Assembly: GCF_014200575.1 (NCBI RefSeq)
Contig: NZ_JACHBZ010000018.1
Location: 62,001 to 126,000, forward strand
DNA: 64,000 nt
Direction: 5' to 3'
DNA from: Mucilaginibacter saanensis
GTDB lineage: Bacteria; Bacteroidota; Bacteroidia; Sphingobacteriales; Sphingobacteriaceae
The notes under the pieces are model-generated. The model ran no database searches. It was not told the origin of the DNA and saw only the letters and a list, made by a program, of their open reading frames with translations. How positions within the stretch are numbered: the first letter of the stretch is position 1; every line of letters starts with the position of its first letter. The translations under genes and the position numbers were made by a program. Shown here piece by piece: positions 46,104-52,784 of the stretch.

Positions 46104-46751
46104 ATGATAACCGTTTATTCAGTTTCAGCACTTATACTGGCCTATCTCTGCGGGTCTATACCTACGGCCGTTTGGATAGGACTGGCTTTTTACGACATTG
46201 ATGTAAGAGAATACGGCAGTGGTAATGCCGGCGCAACCAATACTTTCAGGGTACTGGGTAAAAAAGCCGGTATCCCCGTAATGATGCTCGATATTTTAAA
46301 AGGGTGGACAGCCACCAATCTGGCCTATTTTATAGGCGTATCAACTACCGGTGCTTATAATTCAACAGCTTATACTAATTATGCGCTTGCGTTAGGCGTA
46401 GCAGCGGTAATGGGCCATTTGTTCCCGATTTTTGCGGGTTTCAGGGGTGGCAAAGGAGTTGCCACATTGTTTGGAATGATTTTGGCTATTCACTTTCATG
46501 CCGCTTTATTATGCGTGGTGGTATTTGTAGTGGTGCTTTTAATTACCAGGTACGTATCGCTCAGTTCCATAGCCGCAGCCTTTACTTATCCTATTGGGGT
46601 ATCCTTTATTTTTCCCACCCCAATCAGGTCCGTAGTAATTTATGGCATGTGTATATGCTTACTGATATTGGTAACCCACCAAAAAAATATTGAACGCTTA
46701 CTAAAGGGCAAAGAGTCGAAAGTTAATTTTTTTAAGAAAAAAGCTGCCTGA
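46104..46751 (+). CDS. plsY: Glycerol-3-phosphate acyltransferase PlsY
   Basis: PlsY acylates glycerol-3-phosphate from acyl-phosphate, starting phospholipid synthesis. The 215-residue membrane protein has three conserved loops: SIPTAVWIG, GSGNAGATNTFRVLGKKAG and GFRGGKGVATLFG. The length is usual. It is followed after 5 bases by an M48 peptidase gene, so the two are one unit. Confidence 0.95.
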   Translation: MITVYSVSALILAYLCGSIPTAVWIGLAFYDIDVREYGSGNAGATNTFRVLGKKAGIPVMMLDILKGWTATNLAYFIGVSTTGAYNSTAYTNYALALGVAAVMGHLFPIFAGFRGGKGVATLFGMILAIHFHAALLCVVVFVVVLLITRYVSLSSIAAAFTYPIGVSFIFPTPIRSVVIYGMCICLLILVTHQKNIERLLKGKESKVNFFKKKAA

Positions 46752-46756
46752 TCACC

Positions 46757-47557
46757 ATGAAAAAGTTCAAACCTGCCCTTGCATTAATCTTTATTTTTGC
46801 ACTGTATTCCTGTTCAACAGTTCCGCTAACCGGTCGCCGGCAATTAAGTTTAGTTGGTGATGCCGAGGTAAATCAATCGGCTGCGGCAAGTTATAAACAA
46901 TTGCTATCTGATCCTAAAACCAAGGTTGTCAGCACCGGCACCGATGCCCAGCGCATTAGGCGGATAGGTACTAACCTGTCTGTTGCGATAGAGCGCTATT
47001 TGCGGGATAACGGTTATGGCGATCAATATAATTTTCAGTGGGAGTTTAACCTGATACAAAGCAGCGAAATTAATGCCTGGTGTATGCCCGGCGGTAAAGT
47101 AGCTGTGTACAGTGGTATACTGCCCGTTGCCAATACCGATGCTTACCTGGCAACGGTAATGGGGCATGAGATTGGACACGCTATAGCAAGGCACTCTGCC
47201 GAGCGTATTTCGCAGCAAATGGCTGTACAGGGAGTAGGTGGTGCGGTTGGTGTAGCCGCTGGTAATCAATCAACCGCCACGCAAAATATTATTAACCAGC
47301 TATATGGTGTTGGTGGGCAATTGGTATTGTTGAAATATTCACGTAACCAGGAGTCAGAGGCAGACCGTTTAGGACTTACCTTTATGGCAATGGCTGGTTA
47401 CGATCCGCACAACGCAGTTGCTTTTTGGCAACGCATGGCTGCACAAAATAAGGGAGGAGCCCAGCCCGAATTTTTAAGCACACACCCTGCCGATGCTACC
47501 CGTATTCAGGACATCCAGAACAGGATTCCTGAAGCCATGAAATATTACAAACAGTAA
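46757..47557 (+). CDS. M48-family zinc metallopeptidase lipoprotein
   Basis: The 266-residue protein has a lipobox (ALYSCS, Cys19) and the zinc motif HEIGH at 137-141, with the third ligand in NQESEADRLG. It resembles LoiP/YcaL/YggG-type periplasmic M48 proteases that act in envelope quality control; no transmembrane helices other than the signal are present. It lies 5 bases after plsY. Confidence 0.9.
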   Translation: MKKFKPALALIFIFALYSCSTVPLTGRRQLSLVGDAEVNQSAAASYKQLLSDPKTKVVSTGTDAQRIRRIGTNLSVAIERYLRDNGYGDQYNFQWEFNLIQSSEINAWCMPGGKVAVYSGILPVANTDAYLATVMGHEIGHAIARHSAERISQQMAVQGVGGAVGVAAGNQSTATQNIINQLYGVGGQLVLLKYSRNQESEADRLGLTFMAMAGYDPHNAVAFWQRMAAQNKGGAQPEFLSTHPADATRIQDIQNRIPEAMKYYKQ

Positions 47558-47566
47558 GTTGCGAAT

Positions 47567-47605
47567 AAAGAGCGGTGAATAAAAATTACACGTTTACCGC
47601 TTTTA
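47567..47605 (+). terminator. Possible terminator after the M48 gene
   Basis: AGCGGT (47571-47576) can pair with ACCGCT (47596-47601) followed by TTT. The stem is short and the loop long. Confidence 0.35.
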
Positions 47606-47639
47606 ACCAATAACTCTGATTGCAATACATGCGTTTAAA

Positions 47640-47681
47640 CTCACTACTCACTACTCACTACTCACTACTCACTACTCACTA
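47640..47681. repeat. Six exact tandem copies of a 7-base unit (CTCACTA)
   Basis: The unit repeats six times without error and trails into CTCC, about 17 bases before the start of the DUF2071 gene. A heptamer microsatellite can change in copy number by slippage; placed upstream of a start codon it could alter expression but not frame. Confidence 0.9.
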
Positions 47682-47698
47682 CTCCACTGCACAAGAAA

Positions 47699-48436
47699 AT
47701 GCCCAAACGTCAGTTTTTACAAGCGCAATGGAAAAACCTCGTGATGCTCAATTATGAGGTTGCTCCGCAGGTGCTGGATGCTTATTTGCCACCGGGAACC
47801 ATACTTGATCTATGGGAGGGTAAGGCACTGGTAAGCATGGTTGGGTTTTTATTTGCCGATACCAAAGTATTAGGCATCAAGTGGCCCTGGCATGTAAACT
47901 TTGAAGAGGTTAACCTGCGTTTTTATGTAAGGCGGTTTAACGGTACGGAGTGGAAACGAGGTGCCGTTTTTGTGAGCGAGATTGTCCCTAAAAGCCTCAT
48001 TGCACTTATCGCTAATAATTTATATAAAGAACATTACCAGGCGCTCCCTATGCGCAGCGCTATCACCGAAGCTCCGGATAATCATACCCGGTTTTTATAT
48101 GAGTGGAAGTTTAATGGTAAATGGAACAAGCTGGGTGCGACGGTAAGTAATCAGTTGGCAGATATTAAGCCAGGTAGTGCCGAGGAATTTATTTTTGAAC
48201 ATTACTGGGGATATAACAAACTCAGTAATCTCAGTACCATGGAGTACCAAGTTGAACATGTGGCCTGGCAAACAGGTGTGGTTAAAGACTATGTTTTTGA
48301 TGCAGATGTTGCCGGATTGTATGGCAAAGCCTTTGAACCTTATCTGAAAAAGCAACCTGTGTCTGCATTTTTCGCGGCTGGGTCCGCTATAAAGGTGAGG
48401 ATGGGAGATAAGATCGTGGTAGATGCGGCTACCTGA
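47699..48436 (+). CDS. DUF2071 family protein (YqjF-like)
   Basis: The 245-residue protein fits DUF2071: FLQAQWKNLVMLNYEVAPQV near the start, the FEEVNLRFYVRR motif and FFAAGSAIKVRMG near the end. There is no signal peptide. The function of this widespread family is unknown. It starts 17 bases after a heptamer tandem repeat and is convergent with pabB. Confidence 0.85.
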   Translation: MPKRQFLQAQWKNLVMLNYEVAPQVLDAYLPPGTILDLWEGKALVSMVGFLFADTKVLGIKWPWHVNFEEVNLRFYVRRFNGTEWKRGAVFVSEIVPKSLIALIANNLYKEHYQALPMRSAITEAPDNHTRFLYEWKFNGKWNKLGATVSNQLADIKPGSAEEFIFEHYWGYNKLSNLSTMEYQVEHVAWQTGVVKDYVFDADVAGLYGKAFEPYLKKQPVSAFFAAGSAIKVRMGDKIVVDAAT

Positions 48437-48471
48437 TCAAAAGCCAATTATCGTTATGATCTTATAAATAT

Positions 48472-49740
48472 TTACTTTAAGCCACCCAGAACTTCCACCA
48501 CAGCCAGTGCTTTAAGCAGGCACTCTTCATATTCCTGCTCGGCATTGGCATGGTAAGTTATAGCGCTCCCTGCATGGAACGACAGGTATTTATTGGCCGC
48601 ATTATAGAGCAGACTCCGGATCACTACATTGAAATCAAAATCATTATCGGGGCTTAAATAGCCAATTGCACCCGAATATACACCACGTTTGCTACGCTCA
48701 TATTGCTCCATGAGCTGCATTGAACTGATTTTTGGGGCGCCGGTCATGCTCCCCATCGGAAAAGTGTTTTTAATGGCTTGTATGGCTGATAGGCCGTCCT
48801 GCAGCTCGCATACCACGGTTGATATCATCTGGTGTACGTATTGAAAGCTGTAAATACCAAACAGATCTTCTGTTTTAACGGTGCCCTGTTTAGCCGAACG
48901 GGTAAGGTCATTACGTACCAGATCAACAACCATTACGTTTTCCTGTAGCTCTTTGGGGTGGTTGCGCAGTTGCTGTTTTACCAGTTCATCTGCCTCCATA
49001 TCCGGGTTTCTTTTGGCAGTGCCCTTGATGGGTTGCGATATTAATTTATTGCCGCGTTTAGCCAAAAAACGCTCGGGCGATGCTCCCAGTATATAATTAT
49101 CCCGCCATTTAAAAAAAGTACTGAACGGGTTAGGCGAAACCTGGTTAAGCTGTGTAAAAATATCCAGCGGATTAATATGCGCTTGTTCGGCAAAAAACTC
49201 CTGGCAAAAGTTGGTTACATATATGTCACCCCGGTTAATATGATCCTGAATACCGGTTACTGCATCTATATATTCCTGTTTACTAAAACGGGGTTGCAGG
49301 CTAATGGCTTGTTGCAGGCTGTTGGCTGTTAGTTGTTGCTGGTCAATAATATCTAAAACCTGTTGCGGCGTGTCGCTGATGATCTCCACTTTATCGCCGG
49401 TGATGATGATGAGGTGCAATGGTGCAAAAAAGTAAAGATCCGGAAAATGCAATTCATCAGGGTTTGCTGATGACAACCGTTCAATTTCGTTCTTTAAATC
49501 ATAAGCCAAAAAGCCGGTTATCCAGCCGGGATTAAGGCCGCGAAAAGCTTCCAGCTCATCAAATGCATTGCCCGCAGGGGCGGCTACCCAAGCCTTGGCT
49601 CCAATGGCTATCAGCGTATCAAACTTGCTGTACGGGTCATTAAAGCCGTTGGAGTCAAGGTAGCAAACCGCATCAAATGTTGTGGCCCATTGCAGGGCTT
49701 TTTGTTTAAATATAGAATGACGGGGCACAGTAACAATCAC
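48472..49740 (-). CDS. pabB: Aminodeoxychorismate synthase component I (PabB)
   Basis: PabB uses chorismate and glutamine-derived ammonia to form 4-amino-4-deoxychorismate for folate. The 422-residue protein lies in the chorismate-binding family: LGASPERFLAKRGNKLISQP, PIKGTAKRN, LVRNDLTRSAKQGTV and FPMGSMTGAPKISSMQLM. PIKGTAKR favours PabB over anthranilate synthase. The start is GTG at 49740. It follows a helix-turn-helix gene on the same strand by only 17 bases and may share its transcript. Confidence 0.88.
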   Translation of the reverse strand: MIVTVPRHSIFKQKALQWATTFDAVCYLDSNGFNDPYSKFDTLIAIGAKAWVAAPAGNAFDELEAFRGLNPGWITGFLAYDLKNEIERLSSANPDELHFPDLYFFAPLHLIIITGDKVEIISDTPQQVLDIIDQQQLTANSLQQAISLQPRFSKQEYIDAVTGIQDHINRGDIYVTNFCQEFFAEQAHINPLDIFTQLNQVSPNPFSTFFKWRDNYILGASPERFLAKRGNKLISQPIKGTAKRNPDMEADELVKQQLRNHPKELQENVMVVDLVRNDLTRSAKQGTVKTEDLFGIYSFQYVHQMISTVVCELQDGLSAIQAIKNTFPMGSMTGAPKISSMQLMEQYERSKRGVYSGAIGYLSPDNDFDFNVVIRSLLYNAANKYLSFHAGSAITYHANAEQEYEECLLKALAVVEVLGGLK

Positions 49741-49757
49741 CCGGTAAAATTAACCAG

Positions 49758-50006
49758 TTAAGCCGAAATTTTTACCGGATGGCCAATTTTATATTTTTCT
49801 TCAATATAGGTTTCAATGAACTTGCTGAGCTTAATGTTGTATAACTCACAAATTGCATTTAGCTGATCAATATGAACATGGGTTTTAGTGTTTTCCCAAT
49901 CAATATATGCGTTGCGACTGATATTTAAATAATTCGCCACATATTGCTGAGAATAGTTATGTGACACGCGCAGCTTTCTAAGTGCAATTCCAACTAAGTG
50001 ATACAT
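49758..50006 (-). CDS. Xre-type helix-turn-helix regulator
   Basis: The 82-residue protein, started at ATG 50006 (MYHLVGIALRKLRVSHNYSQ), is an HTH_3/Xre domain: RKLRVSHNYSQQYVANYLNI, SRNAYIDWENTKTHVHIDQL and NAICELYNIKLSKFIETY. Longer in-frame starts back to 50138 run through the duplicated dyad and are unlikely. It is divergent from the peptide-export cluster and 17 bases from pabB on its own strand. The two dyads (50119-50137 and 50487-50505) are its natural candidate binding sites, so it is the likely local regulator, by inference. Confidence 0.8.
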   Translation of the reverse strand: MYHLVGIALRKLRVSHNYSQQYVANYLNISRNAYIDWENTKTHVHIDQLNAICELYNIKLSKFIETYIEEKYKIGHPVKISA

Positions 50007-50064
50007 AGGCAAATGTTTATAACAGGTAAAAAATATTGCCATAAACTTATATAATTGATTTTGA

Positions 50065-50137
50065 AATAACAATACGTTAAAAATATTATCTGTGTAGATA
50101 TTTTGTTGCATCTCAATATGCCAAGCAAAAGATGGCA
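50065..50137. promoter_or_regulatory. Composite element, copy 1: AT block plus TGCCA-N9-TGGCA dyad
   Basis: AATAACAATACGTTAAAAAT (extending two bases, 50065-50086), 32 bases of spacer, then the dyad TGCCAAGCAAAAGATGGCA at 50119-50137, preceded by AATA and followed by A. It is within the upstream region of the HTH gene and points the same way as copy 2. Confidence 0.6.
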
Positions 50138-50433
50138 ATTTTATTAAAAAATGGATGTATTAAATATATATTACGTATAAATAAGCTCCGAATATTGTTG
50201 TTTTTGAAAAAATAAAAAAGTTTGATGTTGCACCCTGCACTCATAAAAGGATTTTTTTTAATTAGTTATAAACATTTGATAATAAGTAATCTGTATCGGT
50301 ACAAAGCTGCAATGTTGTGTTTAAGCTATTTATGGCTATTAATAGTTATAGTTAAACACTCGTTGGTTTAATATATATATAATGTATTTAGTAGTTAAAA
50401 ATTAAACACTATATGTTAGGTGGTTAATTTAAT

Positions 50434-50505
50434 AATAACAATATGTTAAAAATATGGAATTGTTAAATTTTACCTAAAAAATAATATGCCAAGTAACAGG
50501 TGGCA
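50434..50505. promoter_or_regulatory. Composite element, copy 2: AT block plus TGCCA-N9-TGGCA dyad
   Basis: The block at 50434-50455 differs from copy 1 at one of 22 positions (T for C in AATATG); after 31 bases comes the dyad TGCCAAGTAACAGGTGGCA at 50487-50505, 16 of 19 identical to copy 1. It lies about 105 bases before the first peptide gene. Likely operator or promoter of the cluster. Confidence 0.6.
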
Positions 50506-50602
50506 AATAAAAAAAATGAACCCGGTAGATTGCGTTATGCTTGGCCAGCAGCAGGGGATGCCGAAAACCTTAAAAAGAGTAGGTAGCAAAAAAATAATCT
50601 AA
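50486..50602 (+). other. 38-codon frame ahead of the first peptide gene
   Basis: An ATG inside the second dyad opens a frame of 38 codons (start MPSNRWQIKKMNPVDCVMLG; inner ATG at 50516) that stops 7 bases before the next gene. It has no leader or membrane segment and no family I know; it might be a leader peptide or chance. Confidence 0.15.
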
Positions 50603-50609
50603 ATACAAA

Positions 50610-50780
50610 ATGCAAAGTTTATCACTAAATGACATGGAACTTGTTAGTATGTCTGAATTTGAATTGGAAGAAATTGACGGCGGAAAAGTACCTGCCTGGG
50701 TTATCATCGGTGCAATAGGCGTTATATGCCCGCTTGCTGGTGTTGCTGCCGCCGTTGGTTATTTAGCCAACAGACAATAG
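50610..50780 (+). CDS. Double-glycine-leader peptide A (class IIb-like bacteriocin precursor)
   Basis: The 56-residue precursor has a leader ending EFELEEIDGG (Gly24-Gly25), the canonical pattern recognised and cut by C39 peptidases, and a 31-residue hydrophobic core (KVPAWVIIGAIGVICPLAGV ... GYLANRQ) with small-residue motifs GAIG and AGVAAAVG of the GxxxG kind and one Cys. It differs from peptides B and C in its core but shares the leader and the terminal Y-x-A-N-R. The maturation and export genes lie downstream on the same strand. Antibacterial activity is inferred, not shown. Confidence 0.85.
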   Translation: MQSLSLNDMELVSMSEFELEEIDGGKVPAWVIIGAIGVICPLAGVAAAVGYLANRQ

Positions 50781-50826
50781 TCTTTATTAATCAATTCAAT
50801 TTTTTTAAAACTAAACTAAGAAAACC

Positions 50827-51009
50827 ATGAATACTCTTGAAAGATATGACAATATGGAAGTTGTAGCCTTGTCTGACTACGAATTAGCAGAAACCGAAGG
50901 CGGTTTTTGGCCAGTAGTTATAGCTGCAGCTGCATTGGCCGTAGCTGTATGGAATGCCGGTTATACCATTGGTAAAGACCTTGCCAACAGGGATAACGCT
51001 GCTAAGTAA
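50827..51009 (+). CDS. Double-glycine-leader peptide B
   Basis: The 60-residue precursor has a leader ALSDYELAETEGG (GG at 25-26), matching the LSxxELxxxxGG consensus, and a 34-residue core (FWPVVIAAAALAVAVWNAGY, then TIGKDLANRDNAAK): a hydrophobic helix followed by a charged tail. The tail is almost identical in protein and DNA to that of peptide C. Expected to be cut after GG and exported by the downstream C39 ABC transporter. Confidence 0.87.
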   Translation: MNTLERYDNMEVVALSDYELAETEGGFWPVVIAAAALAVAVWNAGYTIGKDLANRDNAAK

Positions 51010-51039
51010 TCATACACCTAAACTTAAAACTAAAACCAC

Positions 51040-51213
51040 ATGAATACTCTTGAATTAAATCCTAACATGGATCTGGTTGCATTATCAGACCATGAATTGG
51101 AAGAAATTGATGGTGGCTTCTGGATAGCATTGGCTGCCTTAGCAGTTGCTGTTTGGTCTGCAGGTTATACTATTGGTAAAGACCTTGCCAACAGGGATAA
51201 CGCCGCTAAATAA
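51040..51213 (+). CDS. Double-glycine-leader peptide C, paralogue of B
   Basis: The 57-residue precursor has leader ALSDHELEEIDGG (GG at 25-26) and a 31-residue core (FWIALAALAVAVWSAGYTIG, then KDLANRDNAAK). From AVW to the end it matches B in all but one residue and most codons, so B and C arose by recent tandem duplication; C has a core three residues shorter. It starts 30 bases after B. Confidence 0.87.
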   Translation: MNTLELNPNMDLVALSDHELEEIDGGFWIALAALAVAVWSAGYTIGKDLANRDNAAK

Positions 51214-51269
51214 CCATTTGTTAATAAACAGGCTGCCATGTATTTGGCAACCTGTTTTAAATTTTAATA

Positions 51270-51461
51270 ATGATGGATACTAAAGAACAACTAAAATCAA
51301 TCATGACGAATTCTGAAAAGCTACAGGATTTCCTGACCCGGAAAGATGTTACCATACTTTTGGTAATATGTTTAATGTATTTTGTCTGGACGTTTTCATA
51401 TAAACTGGGAAAAGATCTGGCTTTCAGAGATATGGGTAAACAGCCTATCGAAAATAAATAG
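51270..51461 (+). CDS. Leaderless membrane peptide D, candidate immunity protein
   Basis: The 63-residue product (second ATG at 51273) has a polar N-terminal third, one hydrophobic helix (about 27-43) and a tail in which V39 W40 ... Y44 ... G47 K48 D49 L50 A51 ... R53 D54 match peptide B residues 41-56 with identical spacing. It lacks a double-glycine leader, so it would stay in the producing cell's membrane. Position between the precursors and the exporter and the shared motif suggest an immunity or chaperone role; an unprocessed third structural peptide is the alternative. Confidence 0.75.
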   Translation: MMDTKEQLKSIMTNSEKLQDFLTRKDVTILLVICLMYFVWTFSYKLGKDLAFRDMGKQPIENK

Positions 51462-51526
51462 AGTATTCACATCCTGTAACTAATGTATCTACAGTATTTA
51501 ATCAGGGATTTTTTTAGTCATCAGTT

Positions 51527-52687
51527 ATGTCAATAACCACGTTTGATCCCCACAATGCCATCAACTATAAATACCAGATCAATACCCGCAGTAAAATTTT
51601 ATATGCTGTGGTGCTGGTAAGCCTGATGCTTTGTATAGGCAGTTTGCCCTACTTTCATACCAAGATCAGTATTGCCGGTACAGGTATTCTGCAAAGCTCT
51701 TTTGAACATATAGAGCTACAGGTGCCATCAAGCGGCAGGCTAATGAAATTAAATATGTTTGATAACCAAAAGCTAAAAAAGGGCGATACCCTAATGGTTA
51801 TTGACGCGGCCTTACCCCGCGAGCAAAACGATTTGCTGCAAACCAGGGTACAGCAGTTAAATACACTGTTAAGCGATATTGATGTTTTGTTGCGCCACTC
51901 AAATACTGCGCTCAAAACTCCTAACCCTAACCTTAAAAGCGGACAATACAATGCCTCATGGCAACAATATATACAAGAACTGCAGGGCAGCGAAGTTGCA
52001 AAGGAACAAGCCGAAAGCACCTTTAAACGCTATGATATCCTATATCAGAATAAAGTGCTTACCGCGGCTGAATACGAAAAATACAAGTTTGAACTGGAGC
52101 AGGCTAAATCTGCCTTTGCGATGATTGGCCGGCGGTATAATGCCCAATGGCAGGTTGACGCTAACCAATACCGTAACGAATTACGCCAACTACAAAGTCA
52201 ACAGGCCGATATTAATGATCAAAAGAAGCACTATATACTTAAATCGCCCATTAGTGGTTCGCTACAAAATCTTACAGGGTTACAAACAGGAGCCTTTGTT
52301 TTTGCCAATCAAAAAGTAGCCGAAATATCGCCGGATACCAATCTATTAGCTTTTTGCTATATCAAACCTACTGATATTGGGCTTATTCACAAAGGGCAGC
52401 AGGTGCGTTTTCAGATTGATGCTTTTAACTATAACCAATGGGGCTTATTAACCGGAAAGGTGATTGATATATCAGACGATATTATTGTTTTGAATAACAA
52501 TGTTCCTGTTTTTAAGGTAAAGTGTAGCCTTGACAAAAGCTTTCTGCAATTAAAAAATGGCTATAAAGGCTATTTGAAAAAGGGAATGAGCTTTAGCAGT
52601 CGTTTTGCCGTTACCGAGCGCAGCCTGTATCAATTATTATATGACAAGGTTGATGATTGGGTAAACCCCAACATCATATCAAAATAA
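51527..52687 (+). CDS. HlyD-family membrane fusion protein of the peptide exporter
   Basis: The 386-residue protein has one N-terminal transmembrane helix (about 24-42), a lipoyl-like half (IELQVPSSGRLMKLNMFDNQ), a long periplasmic coiled coil (about 100-240) and the second lipoyl/beta-barrel half (HYILKSPISGSLQNLTGLQT; IGLIHKGQQVRFQIDAFNY). It bridges the ABC transporter in the inner membrane to an outer-membrane TolC-type channel, which is not encoded nearby. It ends 97 bases before the transporter gene. Confidence 0.92.
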   Translation: MSITTFDPHNAINYKYQINTRSKILYAVVLVSLMLCIGSLPYFHTKISIAGTGILQSSFEHIELQVPSSGRLMKLNMFDNQKLKKGDTLMVIDAALPREQNDLLQTRVQQLNTLLSDIDVLLRHSNTALKTPNPNLKSGQYNASWQQYIQELQGSEVAKEQAESTFKRYDILYQNKVLTAAEYEKYKFELEQAKSAFAMIGRRYNAQWQVDANQYRNELRQLQSQQADINDQKKHYILKSPISGSLQNLTGLQTGAFVFANQKVAEISPDTNLLAFCYIKPTDIGLIHKGQQVRFQIDAFNYNQWGLLTGKVIDISDDIIVLNNNVPVFKVKCSLDKSFLQLKNGYKGYLKKGMSFSSRFAVTERSLYQLLYDKVDDWVNPNIISK

Positions 52688-52784
52688 ACTATTCCCGGGA
52701 TAGCCCTAAGAGGGCAAAGGGCTTTTACAATTAACTTATACGTTGGCTTATTAACAGATCTGGATTTTTTTACGGCATATTGGT

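Larger units (their letters stand above)
50007..50609. other. AT-rich regulatory gap ahead of the peptide cluster
   Basis: This 603-base gap is markedly more AT-rich than its surroundings. It contains two direct copies of a composite element (50065-50137 and 50434-50505) and a 38-codon frame. No TANNTTTG box was found adjacent to either gene. No RNA gene was recognised. Confidence 0.6.

Noticed and set aside
47640..47690. Repeat array as a possible CRISPR
   Set aside because: Units are 7 bases with no spacers; it is a simple tandem repeat.
50007..50138. N-terminal extension of the HTH protein (starts at 50138 or 50042)
   Set aside because: It would encode a hydrophobic, non-conserved stretch and cover the dyad repeat; the HTH family begins near MYHLVGIALRKL.
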